This document shows positions 21,084 to 33,759 of a stretch of DNA of 64,000 bases, one piece after another (position 1 is the stretch's first letter; each line of letters begins with the position of its first letter). Under the pieces are notes generated by a model. It was not told the DNA's origin. It worked only from the letters and a program-made list of their open reading frames with translations, and ran no database searches. The translations under genes were made by a program, and so were the position numbers. Source of the DNA: Owenia fusiformis (Eukaryota; Annelida; Polychaeta; Sabellida; Oweniidae); NCBI GenBank assembly GCA_903813345.2, contig CAIIXF020000006.1, forward strand, positions 31,474,024 to 31,538,023, read 5' to 3'.

Positions 21084-24000
21084 ATAAACTTCTACTGCTG
21101 TTGAAATATTAAATATGGAGGAAAACATAGCCAACTCTGAAGTCCCTATTAGTATGGGAACTGAGAAAGTTAACACTACCAGTGAACATGATGTTGATAT
21201 GCATGCTGACTATGCAGAACCCATGGACAGTAATCAACAGCAAACACCTGAACACTTTCACTCTGGAAATGAAACTGTGGATGATGATGACGAATCTGAA
21301 AGTACCACTACAGCTGTATATGAAAATGACATTCAAGCTCATACCACTGATATAGAAAATAAAGAGTTTATCTCAGAAACAACGGAGAATGATCAAAGGT
21401 CTGTATTGGTTTAAATGGCAAGGCTACAGTTCATAGTGACATATCTTATGTTAAAAAGTACTTTTAATTTGAAAGCAAACTTCATGTCAAACAAAATAAT
21501 GAATTTATTGTAACACTTGTAACATAACCTGTTTAGCATGTTTAAAGGTTAAAGATAATTTTATTTTATTTCAAAGTCTGTTTTTCATACTTCATTGCAC
21601 CACGTCCACTTTAAGTATTTTCATATGTTTGCAATGTTTACATAGAACTGTTTGAAACTAAAGTAAATCTTAAAATTCTGATTCAGAGAGAATTTCAAGA
21701 TTTTCATCCAATGTGTTAATATTGAAACAAAAACTGAAACTTGGAGCTAACCTAAAACACTTTGGTGACTTGTCATCAGAATTATCTTCCAGCCTAGATC
21801 TATATAGGATGATGCATTTATTTTGTTATATTTTCAGAGATGTTGTTGAAACTGATGGAAACCTAGACATAGAACCATCAGCTGATGAGGCTGATATTGA
21901 ACAATTGACTGATGAAACTAAATATCTTGAACAATCAGCCAATGAAAGCCAACATGAACAATCAGTCGATGAAACAAATATTCAAACTGATGATAACTTG
22001 GAAGAGGAACAACATGATGTAGATCATGAAAATGTAGAGCATGAACTTAGTGAATCTGAAGTTACTCAATGTGACCAATATAATATAAAAGAGGATACAA
22101 ACAATGAGGAAGCATATGAAAATATGAACACTGTTAAAATGGAAAATGAAACTGAGATACATGATGATACTACCAAGGTAAAAGAAGAATGTTCTACTGA
22201 ACCAAGTTTAGTTGAAATTCAAAAGGAAATTGAACAACATAATGAACAAGTTGATATAAAAGAAGACATTAAAGTTGAAGTAAAAAAGGAAGTTGACAAT
22301 GAAGTTGAGCAAGTTGAAGAGGAAATGGAAGATGGAGAGTTGGAGGATGGTGAATTGGATGATGATGGGGTTGAGGAGGAAGTCCCTCCTCCCCTCCCAC
22401 AAGATGACCCTCCACCTATGCCCCCTGCTCCTGAACAAGGTGTCTATTATATTAATCTGTGTTGTTATCAGTTGTGTTCTATATTGTACCCATTAATCCT
22501 AAACCTTTAAACTTAATCCAAGCTAAATTCTCAGATACTAGGTAGTCTTCCACAGTCCAACTACCCAAGTTCAGTGTTTTATGTCCTTCTGCCAACACAT
22601 TTCTATCTATATATTAATATTTTGGGTAAATTTGATCCTTTCACCACCCTGCGCCTTGTCCAAGACCAATCAAAAAATGTGGCTTTGTGGAATGATTGTA
22701 TCACAATAATATGACTCTTGCCCTTCAATGACCCAAAAGGGCTTATTGATATAATACAACCTTTTTGCTGACTTGATTCTCTGGTAAATCACTTATTAAT
22801 CAGTCCGACCTTTAAGTAGGCCCCCATGTGTCAGAAACACATGTCACCAAATTTGATATTATCCATATTCTTGGATGGTGAATTTCTATTCGTGTATAAT
22901 CCTTTTAAATGCATGAGTATTGTGTTTAAAATTCAAAAACATGTTTCATAACCTTTGTAGTGAACATGTCATGATCTGTGATAAAAATATCATTTCACTA
23001 TGCAAATCTTATCTATTTATATGCCAAGTTGAAACTGGTATACCCTGTAATCTACCCTCCCACCATATGGCTGGTTTATACTTGTAGTATATCTCCAGTC
23101 ATTCAGTCCAAACATACATGTGATGTTGTGCACATGTTGTCCTGAACCCATTTAAATACTACAGAGTATTGCAAAACAATCCCTGAGATGTACAGGGACC
23201 CTGTACTCTAAAAACTATAAAGTTGCCACTGTATGTTTTGTTGGGGCCATGTGATGCCACAATAAATAGCCATGTCAAATGTGTCCCATTGTCTCCTAAA
23301 GGAGAAGCCTCACAGCCAAGTGAACAATCCAATTGAACCCTATTGCAAACAGTGATAGCTCAGGTATCACACATATTAGATCAAATATAAGTTAGCCCAA
23401 TGTCACCCTGGTATTCCCTTAAACTTCCTAATGCCTGTGTCAATTGGTACGCTACTTTTCATGCCAATGGTGCTATATTACCCTTAATCAACAAATCCTA
23501 TTGTATGTAGTGTGACATGACATTCCTAGTCCCACAATGCATGTAAAGAAATGTATCCATGATAATCAGTACTATGTACTGTTGTACCCTATAATTGTCC
23601 CTATATACCATGTATACCAGGTACATGTTGTGACACATGTTGTATTACCCTGAGGGGAGTTGTTAAATATCAATCCAATCCAAGAACCCCTCAAAAGTTA
23701 TATACTTTTGAAATTTTGCACTTTTGTGCAATATATATATTATATACACATTTCTCTCAAGTCTAATTGTCCCAATGAATGAAAAGACATAAAATTCAAA
23801 ATGGTTGCCCAAATGAATCACTTAAAGATCCATACAAAATATGCATTTGTTTTATTCCAATGAAATGTGTAAAGAGTAGATCACAGATAATTTATTTCTT
23901 TGGTTTTGCTACTCCATCTCCATGTATGACAATGAATACAAATGACAGCAGCCTCTGGAAATGAGAACCCCAAATGTGCCTCTTTATTTCCCCTTTAACT

Positions 24001-27000
24001 TGATTGATATGTTTGAGTTTCATTTCAGATGCCCCTATGCCAAGTGGAGGGGACAGTGCAGCAGGGTCTGACAATGATGATGAGAAACAATCAAGGAGAC
24101 GCAAGAGGAGGAAGAAGAAAAAGAACAAAGAGAAAGATGACAAGGAACATAAGGTAAGTTAGATGTTAGTCATTACACAATTGCCAACGAAATTTTAATT
24201 TTTTATTTATTATTAGGATGGGGTTCAGTTATCAACTGTCTTGGAAAAACGAAGTTATTTTTGTTATGATTTGACATACCTTTGTCTAAGATAAATTTTT
24301 AAATGTTGATTTGTCTTTCACAAAAATATTATCAACACTATTTACAGCGAAACCATCATTTAATCCCTCCACTTAACAAAACTAACTTTCTTATTTTATG
24401 TTTGTTATTAATGTTGTTCATCAACTTGACATTTTGACCATAATTGACCAATATTTTAGTAATTCTGCATAGAGAATCAGAAATTATGTTGTCATCATAA
24501 TTGCAGAAAAGCAGCAGGCATAGCAAGAAGCGGCCCAGATATGTTGATCACGATCACATAGACAATGACTTTGCTGCTCTTGATGCCCAGCAACCTTGGG
24601 GCAACAAACGTTCCAAGAGATCTTCACCACCAGGTCCCTATGACAGCCCTGATGCCTCCCCAGAGAGAGATGCCACAACTTCAAAGTCCTATGGGTAAGC
24701 TAGATGTAGTCATGGTACAAAGGGAGTTCTTGTAATGATGTCAACTTGTGTGTATCAGGAAGGTGGCTTTATCTTTAAGTTGTTCAATAACTGTCTTAGT
24801 TGTATTACATGTACTTTTATTGATAATGAAAACTGTATCTTAGTCATTGAGAAATAGGTGCTATGTACAGAGCCCATAGGGTATTAAAATAAAATAGACA
24901 CAAACATTTTATTTTCAGTGGAGGAGGTCTTTATGGTTCTGGATACAAGAGTCCACCAGGACCATATGATAGTCCATATCAGAGTCCACCTGGTCCTTAT
25001 GACAGTCCATCTGACACTGAAGCAAATGGGTAAGTAATATCAGACTGCCAGTGACATAGGCTACAAGTCTTTGCCAAAATTTACTATTACATGAATATAT
25101 TATAAATACTATAATTCAGTGGTGAGTGTTGCTTGTAGGTATGATGATTCTCGGGGTAAGCGTAGTATGTTAAGCATGGTGAATGACAACTACTTTGATC
25201 CCAGCGTAGCTGCATCTGAGAAACAAGCACCAAGTGGAATGTATGAGAAAAAACAGCGTGGAGGCAAGAAGCAACCCTCACAGAAGAAAATTGAGAAACG
25301 ACGGCAATATTTAGAGAGGCAGAACCAAAGGAGAGGGGGAGATGGTGGCAATACTGGCAAAATTGGCATATGTAAATTTTACCTTGAAGGAAATTGCCAA
25401 AAGGTTAGAGCTTTTAAATGAGAAGTTGTAAGGACATGAGTGGTTCTTAGAGCATGTTGAGCATTCAATTTTTCAAAATCTTTCTTGATACTACTAGAAT
25501 CCTTTTTTTCCATATATAGCCACATTTGTAATTTTTGATTTTCTGCCTTTAAATAATTGCACCATTTAATAAGAAATTGTGGATCTTTTGAGATGTAGAA
25601 TCGGAAAGTACACATTGTTAGATTACAATGGATTGCAATACACATTGTTAGATTACAATGGATTGCAGTACTCATTGTTAGATTATAATGCATTGCAGTA
25701 CACATTGTTAGATAACAAAGGATTGCAATACACATTGTTAGATTACAATGGATTGCAGTACTCATTGTTAGATTACAATGGATTGGAGTACACATTGTTA
25801 GATTACAATGAATTGCAGTACACATTGTTAGATTACAATGGATTGCAGTACACATTGTTAGATTACAATGGATTGCAGTACACATTGTTAGATAACAATG
25901 GATTGCAGTACACATTGTTAGATTACAATGGATTGCAAATGTTTTTTTCTCCAATGTGACCGATTCTAATGAAACAACAGATCCATGCTTTGTTTTAAGC
26001 ATACTTTTTGTAAACCTAACAAAGCATGCATAATTATTATTACCTATAATAGTAGTATTATTCAGGCATTGTTTATTGCATTTTAGCTCACATTATGAGC
26101 TATTTTAACTCCCCTTTCAGTATATTGTGAATAGTGTCCGTGACATTTTACAGTGTGACTGGAATGCATCGTTTTGTGTATTGAAACAATAGCGAATAGC
26201 AGCTAAGATTGCTCTCCATGTCAGTGTGGGCTAAGTACCCGTGGCACTATTTATTTCATTGTTCCATCAACTGAATCCATTTTAGATAGGCGCAAGAGTA
26301 CTGAAAATTGTAGATATGATTACTAAAATATGTTTCCCTTTTTTTCACGCTTACTCTACACAGGGCAACCACTGCAACATGAATCATGTACAACAGGTAT
26401 ATTTGATTTTATGTCCACTCTTTGTAACATACTACACCTAGGACTCTCAGCTGTGTAGTGCTTATGATGTTCTAGCTCTATCATGTTACAAAGAGTGTTA
26501 GTGGGAGATTTAACAATAATCCTTTGTAAAAAAGTTTGCTGGTTTTAGTTTGTTGTTTTTGCATGAACCAATGCTAACATGGGTGTAGTCAGGCAAGAGG
26601 TATGTGAGGCAGCCTCACCAAAATTTAACAGAAATTCTCATTTGTTCAGACATTTTTTCGCCCAAAAATTTGAAAATGAAGTCATAAGATCTTCACATTT
26701 TCTTTGCCTCATTTTTATCCTGACTTACACCCCTGGTTGTATTTAATTTGTGTTATTGAAGATGCTAACATATTCAATGCATTTTTTCAAATTTGCAAAA
26801 GGTGTTAACACATCGTTAAGACTGCCAACTTTTTGGTGACACTAATTTCAAGTCAATCCGAAGATTACTTTGTTAAGTTTCTGATTTTTGCCGATATCTG
26901 TAACCAACTAACCATGGCAACAAGCAAATGATTTCTAATATTTGTTGCAGAGTATGAGAAGTCTTGGTCTCAAAGATTGACTTGAAGTTCAACGAGTGAC

Positions 27001-30000
27001 CACCTTTTGTATCATTAAATGCTATGTTTAGTTTTATCAACTTGGCCAGATTTTCATAGATATTCCTAATTTTTTGAGTTCATAAATCTATTTGTAGTAT
27101 AATGATAATTCAGGATATCCATGGCTACATACAACAATGAATTTAATAGTTAAAGTAATAACCCCCAGTCTGCTACAATCCATAAATAGTGCTTCATATT
27201 TCCCCATAAGCCATAAGCACATTGTAGATGTTAAAGATATAACTATTATTTCCTTGTTCTGCTCTTCCTTCTTCAATAATCATATTTAATTATTCTAGGG
27301 GGATGAGTGCCAGTTTGACCACAATGGTGAGCTGATCAAGAGACCAGAATTGTGCAAGTTCTACATCACCAGTATTTGTCAGAAGGGGGAGAATTGTGTC
27401 TACATGCATGATATCCTTTTTAAAACACATGACAAGAGGTCTTGTTGTGTCAAGCTGAGAGCATTTTCAAAGTTAACAAGCATCTTAGAGAGTTTTTCGT
27501 GACTTAAAACAAAATACAATTGGTTTATATTTTCAATTTGTGTTTCTCTTTTGAATTTGAAGGAATTAGATAAAATTTGATTTACAAATACAAATTACAA
27601 ATAATAAGTGACTCATATTTTTCTTAACTCACTGGTACGTGATTATCCATGCAAGTACTTCTTCTTGGAAGACAAGCGCTGTTTTGCTGGGGATGACTGT
27701 AAATTCTCCCATGAGCCACTAAATGACGTCACTGGACCAATTATAGAAAAGATTCGCCAGGAAATTGATGAGGAAAGAAAGGCGAAAAAGAAAAATAGTT
27801 TGCTAGGTAAAAGTATGTTCAATTTCATTAACACTACTGACATTTTTGGAAGTGGGAGTATATATTGATAGATGATTACTAATAACTACTACTAGAACAC
27901 ATTTTATAGCATTCAAATACAAATGCACTGATATCAGATTAAAAGAGTGACATTGGTAATTTTGATATCTGCAACTAGTTGATTTCCTACTCATATGCAT
28001 GGTGATATCGATTTATTATGTCACCACCGTCCACCAAGAAGTAATTTTGACTGGCTCACATTTTGCCATTTGTGACAGATATTACCTTTTTGTAACAATT
28101 TGCAGTAACATGACATTTTCAAATTAATCCATTGATCAGTTTGTTTGGAATGCTGACACATACTGTAAAGTAGACAAGATTTGAGACAAAGTATAGAAAA
28201 TCTTAAAATCCAAAATGGCTGCCTTAATATTCATCCAACATGGCCAAACCAAGCTGTTCTTCGTTTCCATGCACCCCTTAAAAACACTCTTAACATTTTG
28301 AAATCAGTCCATTTGCTTGGAAAACCCAAAAATTTTGAAGGCCACCTTTGTGTGATCACAAAAGAACACTAAGTGTATAATTATGACAAAATATCTCAAA
28401 GTGTCACCTTAGATAGTGTTTTAAAAAGTTTTGTGTTGTTTCAGGATCTCCTCCGAGACTATCAGAGGAACTTCAAGCTAAACTTGAGGCACAGAAGAAG
28501 ATTCCTTCTCTGTTTGATATCCAAACATTTGCTCCTGGTACCAGTCCCCACAAACCCATGACAGCTATGAACAACCAATCGGGTGCAGGAGACAGTGGCA
28601 ATATGGGTGGCAATATGGGTGGCAGTGGTGGCAATATGGGTGGCAATAATATGGCACAAATGGGAAATAGAATGCTCAGGTAGGATACGTTGAAAATACA
28701 TTAAATTAGGGGACAAATATATGGAAAAAAGGTCATCGGCTAATTGCCATATTAATATACAGAGTGACCCAAAAACGACAATCAATTTGATGTTTTGTGT
28801 ACTTTCTCCAAATCATTAAAAATGTAGCTTCATAAAAATGTATGATCCATCATTGCCAATATTTGAGTTATTTTTTATAGACATCACACAATGCTATATC
28901 TAGTATTTTGTATAATTGATACAAAAAAGTTCTCAAATAATGTAGGCAATTAATTAGCTTCAAAGATTCTCAATGTCAAGAAAGTCACCTTTGTTAATCA
29001 TTTATTTCACCTAAATCTTAAGGTTCATTTGTTATTTTTTTTTTTAATTTTAGGCCAAATTTCTATGCTGATATGAGTTCACCAGCCCGACCAGGAGGTC
29101 CTATGGGGCCCCCAGGAATGGGAATGTCCCCAATGCGTCCTAATGTTCCCAATCCCCTGGGTATGATGATGAATAGTCCCTTGGGTGCTGCATTGACCAT
29201 GGCAGCAGCTGCCCAGGCCCAGGGCTTCTATAACAACTTCTACAACCAGGGGGGCCAGCAGCAAAGTGGCCAACAGATGGCACCATCTGAACAAACAAAT
29301 GAGGAGGCTGGTGGAGGTACCCCTGGTATGAAGCTAATTATTGTACTTCCAAGCTTTGCGTTTAAAAGTGTTAACAGTTTTTCTCACAAATCTTTGTTCA
29401 TCCTTTCATGGCAAAATCCACATTGAAGATACCCTTTAGAATTCTGGGATCTGTAGATATATTGAAAATGTGCTTCAGAAAATCCTATAAAAAGATCCAA
29501 AGTCAATCAGATACCATTGTAATCGGATTTTTAACTATCTTTGCCCAGAGGAAAATTGAAGACATTTATCGGTGTTGTTTTAGAAAACACTGAGGACAAA
29601 GCAGACTTTGATATCCCAACAAACCTCCCTCAGACTCAGAAGGACCTCCTTATGCGTATCCAGAATCAACAGAAGTCACCCAATCAGGAGAAGCAAGAAA
29701 ACAATGAAAGCAAAGGTATTGGGAAACAGATTGATTTTTGTAGTCAGGAATGACAGTATTTTAACCTATGTTTGAGAACAATTTCTTTGTCAGCTATTAA
29801 TACTTAGCTTTAAATGTAATTTCAGATGAGAATGATGATAACTGGTATTCAAGTGATGAGGACGCAGCATCGAAACCAAAACTTGCAGATGTCTTAAAAA
29901 ATTTAGCACATAATGCACCAACGAAGGAATCTAAAGAGGCTCCCATGTCCCAGATGTCCAACCAAGCCAACTCAACCCAGGGTGCTAATCAATCTCACCT

Positions 30001-31860
30001 TCCAACTTTTGACATTGGGAAGATGCTTTCAATAATACGACATGGACCTGAGTAAGTCATTTAAGTCTAAAGTGTACATATTTGGACATAAATTCATTTA
30101 AAAACTTATCACTTTGCACTTCCATATGAATTTGACACCTTTTATCGGCCAAAGTAAAGAATCCGTCAATAGTGAAGAAAACCCTGACACCTATTGGTAG
30201 TTTCAAGACCCATTCAGCAATAGTGGTAACACTTGAAAAATTGTAATTAATAAAATCTTATGAATGAAAACTGAAACTTCAAAACTTTGATTTCAGACAA
30301 GATTCAACTAACAGCAACAAGCCAAAGGACCCACGAATGGCTCCACCTATATCTGATCCCAGGACTAAGCCAGCTGAGATTACTAGTCCCCGCCCAGAAC
30401 CAGTTGAAATACCAATAAAGGAAGCACCCGCTGAGCGCTACCATGGCTCTTATAAACTCATAGCTATTTCCCTAAGTTTGCGAAATAAGCCCCATTTTAC
30501 AGTCAATCCAGAAGATCCAAAATATCGAAAGGACCCTAGAATAGAAAAATATGCCAATGAATACAGACCTGAAGCTGAAAAACCAGTGAGAAGATCTAGT
30601 GCTGAGGTTAAACAGAACATAGTACCTGATCCCAGATTATCAAAGTCACAAGGTCAAATTAACTTTAACCCTCCTATCTCAATGCCTAATTTAAGTCAAC
30701 CTCCCCCAGGATATCCCATAATGCCCCCTTTTAACCCTTTGCTTGCCAACCGACCTCCAATGGGAATGGGTCCAGGAGCCCAAGGATTCATGGGAGGAAA
30801 TCAAGGATTTGGAATGTCCCAAGGAATGCAGAACATGACCAGACCACAAAGACCGCAGGACCCCAGGTCTATGCCTAATCCTAATGACCCCAGAAACCAG
30901 AACAAAAGAGTAGATCCAAGGATTCAAAATAAACCTAATGATCCACGATCCCAAAACAAACCCAATGATCCAAGGACTAGATCTGACCCAAGACTACAGA
31001 ACAATAATGACTCCCCATCTCAAGGTCAGAATACAGATCCAAGATTTCAGAACAAATCTCAAGACCCCAGACTGCAGCAAAATACAGATCCCAGGCTGAG
31101 AAATGTTGGTGCAACTGATCCTAGATCGGGCAATCAGAGTCCTAATGCCCCAAACTCAAGTCCGCGAGACTTGCCACCTTTGTTAGAAGCCAATCCCCCT
31201 ACAGTTCATCGAACCACTGCTCCCCCTCCCTCTTCCAGACCTTCCCTCAAGCCATTTATTGACCGGCAACAAAGCCTACAAGAAGGATCATCTGGGGATG
31301 ATTCGGAAGCACAAGTTGATCCAAAACTACTATGGGGAGCTCAGAAAGACAAAAAGGACTCTGATGATGGGAGCATTTCTCCCAAGACAGATCCATCAAC
31401 TAGTAGGGACTATAGATCAGGAGCTAAGTTCAAAATCAAGAAAAAATCCTCAACAGGGAATAATGAAAATGATGCCTCTCAGCAGAGGAAGGGTTACATA
31501 GGAGTGAGGAAAGGGAGCATGGATTATGCTTCCCCCCTAGGTGCTGAATCAAAACAAGATGGACAATCTAGTTATTCAACTTACAATCGACCACCAAATA
31601 ATACAGCTTATAACAAGAAACCTCTCAAATCTGAAAAAGCAAAAACTGTGAAAGACAATTCAGCTATGGACACTGATGTGAGTGTAACAGTTGCCAATAT
31701 GCCAGCACCCCCTACATTAACATCATCTAACTATGACGAGACTCAAGCTCGCGTCTCCCCCCTTAATGGCTTACAAAATATGGACACAAATTCTGACCCC
31801 AATGTTAATGTAAAGGACTTATTTAAAACAATTGATCCCACAGCATCACCATTTTGCTAA
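21084..31860 (+). CDS. ZC3H4: ZC3H4/ZC3H6-like CCCH zinc-finger protein (Su(s) family)
   Basis: In animals ZC3H4 works with WDR82 to end wasteful transcription by RNA polymerase II; Drosophila Su(s) is its relative. The ATG is at 21115. Coding exons: 21115-21398, 21838-22439, 24029-24153, 24507-24694, 24919-25029, 25139-25403, 26364-26396, 27299-27410, 27639-27806, 28445-28679, 29054-29325, 29584-29715, 29826-30051, 30297-31860; all phases match, 1438 residues with the 33-nt exon. Order: acidic N-terminus (1-290) ending EMEDGELEDGELDDD; basic KRRKKKK; PPGPYDSP repeats; three CCCH fingers (about 515-598); IPSLFDI; Met/Gly-rich stretch; WYSSDED; then many DPR motifs. ZC3H4 versus ZC3H6 cannot be separated here; the gene is probably the single ancestral form. 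The exon before the ATG starts at 21084 after TTTTTAG, so a 5' UTR intron exists. Confidence 0.9.
22440..24028 (+). other. ZC3H4: ZC3H4-like intron, no recognisable content
   Basis: A 1.6-kb GT-AG phase-1 intron. It is A+T-rich unique-looking sequence; I see no repeat, RNA gene or open frame of interest. Confidence 0.6.
25139..25403 (+). CDS. ZC3H4: ZC3H4-like exon with first half of zinc finger 1
   Basis: The exon ends in phase 0 with ICKFYLEGNCQK, the first two cysteines of finger 1 (C-x7-C). The third Cys and the His must come from the next exon used: either the 33-nt exon (GNHCNMNH) or 27299-27410 (GDECQFDH). The TAG acceptor at 25138 was chosen because the earlier CAG at 25119 would lead to a stop. 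Confidence 0.9.
25599..25941. repeat. 30-bp minisatellite in ZC3H4-like intron
   Basis: About eleven units of TACACATTGTTAGATTACAA plus TGGATTGCAG, differing by single bases. As 30 is a multiple of three, it leaves open frames on both strands (YTLLDYNGLQ repeated), but it lies within intron 25404-26363 and is not coding. Confidence 0.92.
26364..26396 (+). CDS. ZC3H4: 33-nt cassette exon: alternative second half of zinc finger 1
   Basis: Acceptor CTCTACACAG after a strong pyrimidine tract, donor CAG|GTATAT, phase 0 on both sides, encoding GNHCNMNHVQQ. It supplies C-x3-H to finger 1 in the same position as GDECQFDH of exon 27299-27410. With it skipped, the protein has the usual family arrangement; with it in, an extra C-x3-H follows. 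Its intact frame and splice sites argue for use, but no transcript can be seen from here. Confidence 0.65.
26397..27298 (+). other. ZC3H4: ZC3H4-like intron after the cassette exon
   Basis: Contains an inverted pair CTCTTTGTAACAT (about 26417) and ATGTTACAAAGAG (about 26483), able to form a stem about 20 nt past the cassette exon. It also has a repeat-like GTGTAGTCAGGCAAGAGG segment near 26583. Nothing coding. Confidence 0.5.
27299..27806 (+). CDS. ZC3H4: ZC3H4-like zinc fingers 1 (end), 2 and 3
   Basis: Exon 27299-27410 gives GDECQFDH (end of finger 1) and LCKFYITSICQKGENCVYMH (finger 2, C-x7-C-x5-C-x3-H). Exon 27639-27806 gives YPCKYFFLEDKRCFAGDDCK then FSH (finger 3, with nine residues between the first two Cys, one more than I recall for vertebrate ZC3H4). 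The adjoining ELCKFY, GENC, YPCK and CKFSHEPL words are family hallmarks. The fingers bind RNA. Confidence 0.93.
27411..27638 (+). other. ZC3H4: U12-type AT-AC intron between zinc fingers 2 and 3
   Basis: The exon stops at ATGCATG|ATATCCTTTT, the exact minor-spliceosome donor, and resumes after TTTTCTTAACTCACTGGTAC|GTGAT. TTCTTAAC is a textbook U12 branch site, with the branch A about 11-12 nt from the AC end. No GT-AG pair joins fingers 2 and 3 in frame here. Splicing at AT-AC gives His-Gly-Asp-Tyr-Pro-Cys. Confidence 0.9.
27807..28444 (+). other. ZC3H4: ZC3H4-like intron, no recognisable content
   Basis: A 638-bp phase-1 GT-AG intron between the finger 3 exon and the IPSLFDI exon. No repeat or coding signal noted. 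Confidence 0.6.
30297..31860 (+). CDS. ZC3H4: ZC3H4-like terminal exon with DPR repeats
   Basis: One large exon of 521 codons plus TAA. It opens with EQDSTNSNKPKDPR and runs through about fifteen D-P-R tripeptides (for example NDPRNQNKRVDPRIQNKPND), a Gln/Asn/Pro-rich linker, KFKIKKKSSTG, and ends DLFKTIDPTASPFC. Repeated DPR motifs after the fingers characterise ZC3H4/ZC3H6 and Su(s). Confidence 0.92.
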
Positions 31861-33427
31861 CAATATAATCACTATACAGTGTATTCTAATATAAATAATA
31901 ATTAGTAGTATTTGGCAGAATAGTTCATAACAAGTATAACAGTTTTTCTTCCCCAGTTAGTCCAATCTCTTATATAACAGCCAAACCATACATTTGTAAT
32001 CATATTGATGTTGAACCATGCATAATACCTTGATATAAAATACATTGTTGCGATAGAAATGGTGGCAGCAATTAGATTAAAGGATGTGCGTATATATTGT
32101 GAGTCGTCTCATTGTTTTAGCTGTGTCTTCCAGAGTAAAGGTTGATCTTTGCATCAAGTCTTTCTTGACCTCAAAGCTAGGGAGCGCTAATTGTTTGTTT
32201 AAAACTGGTCTGCCATAATGTGGGCATAGCACCTCTAACACCTAGTATGCATGTGTGAATCACTGAATTTGAAATGTATTTCCAGTCAGAAGTTTTTAAA
32301 TGAATAGAAATTAATGACTGCAGAAGGCAAAGGTGTTAAGGCCATTGGCATTTTACAGAAAGGCTTGATGCAAGACTTATCGAATTGCTGTATGACCCTC
32401 AATTTATTAATTGCAGTATTTCTTATTATATGGAAAAGAACTTGTTTCTTCCATCCTATTGAAATCCTTTGTAGAGTGCAATGGAGGAATTCTCCCATGA
32501 ATCACCTTGTATAAGATATGGGGCTTATAAGAAAAAAGCTCCCCAGAATCTTCAAATATATGTATTGTAATGCAAGAATGTGTGTGTAATTTTCTTCAGA
32601 ATAATTAAGTGAACATTAATGATTGCTGTAGAAGTAAATTGAAGCATTCGAAATGTTCACTTTGAATGTAATTATTAATAGATATACCAAACCCGTTGTA
32701 CCATTGTCCACATATATTACAAATCCTGCTACAGAGATGAAATGAGATTGATATTAGATATCAGAGGCACCAACTTCACTTTTCAGTATTACATGTCTAT
32801 TATAGTAGGATATCTGCTTTTCAAATTAGTTCATAGAGAAACATTTATATAGCTTGAAAACAGGAAGGGATTCCCATGATTGTTGTGTGGATTGAGAATT
32901 GCACATGTAAAAAATAAATACTTTGTTGATTTTGTAATGAATATGTGACTTGTCAGTCAGGTATTTAATAAATTACTGAAGATTTGTTGATTATATAAAT
33001 GTAAAGTATGACTTTGTTATGTTATCACAATCAAAGCACCAGGTGGGGACTAGAGCTTAAGGATTTTTTAACAACAAATTGGCATATCATAGGAAAAAAC
33101 ACCAATGGCAACATGTATGAAATCAAAGTAGAAATAACTGACATATGAAGGATTGAAAAGAAACTCATATTTTTGAAATACATGTATATCTTAGCTTTTT
33201 AATTTTTTTCAAATTTTCACGCCAGTTTAATTTGAAAGAGGAAAAACAAGATAACTGCCATTTGATGTAAGAAATATAAAAAAAAAGTTGCTCCACTTTT
33301 AATTAACATATTGAGTACTTTTGCAGTTCAGATTTTCTGATTGATTGTCTGTTCATCATCAGGGTCATGTATAAAGAATATAAGTAAACTCTTTTCATAA
33401 TGACATGTGCTATTCAGACAAATCTAG
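31861..33427 (+). other. ZC3H4: ZC3H4-like 3' UTR and flank, poly(A) signals
   Basis: A+T-rich sequence without coding signal. AATAAA occurs at 32913-32918 and 32967-32972, which would give a 3' UTR of about 1.1 kb. The Mutator-like element starts just beyond. Confidence 0.55.
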
Positions 33428-33759
33428 TAAATGCTGGCTTATGGGCCATGTAAACCAGCACAGAATATGCAAATTAGATAGATACATATATGTATATGTA
33501 TACATACATATATCTATATATTTATGCATATATACATATATCTACATATTTATGCAAATGTATATTATATGCCAGCACAGAATATGCAAATTAGATAGAT
33601 ACATACATTATTATATGTATTCATATATGTATGATATATATACAAGCATGGAATATGTTAATTGAATAACAATAATTCATGAATATCTTACATTGAGAAA
33701 TTTATGAGATATATGTGTATTCTATACATGTTATATATGTATGTATTTGTATATATCTT

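Noticed and set aside
21713-21837. Alternative start for the ZC3H4-like protein in the open frame beginning MLILKQK
   Set aside because: This stretch is intron ahead of the TTTTCAG acceptor at 21837; the upstream exon with ATG 21115 joins in phase and has matching acidic composition.
25379-26002. 207- and 126-residue open frames on opposite strands
   Set aside because: They are the 30-bp minisatellite read in phase; the region is intronic.
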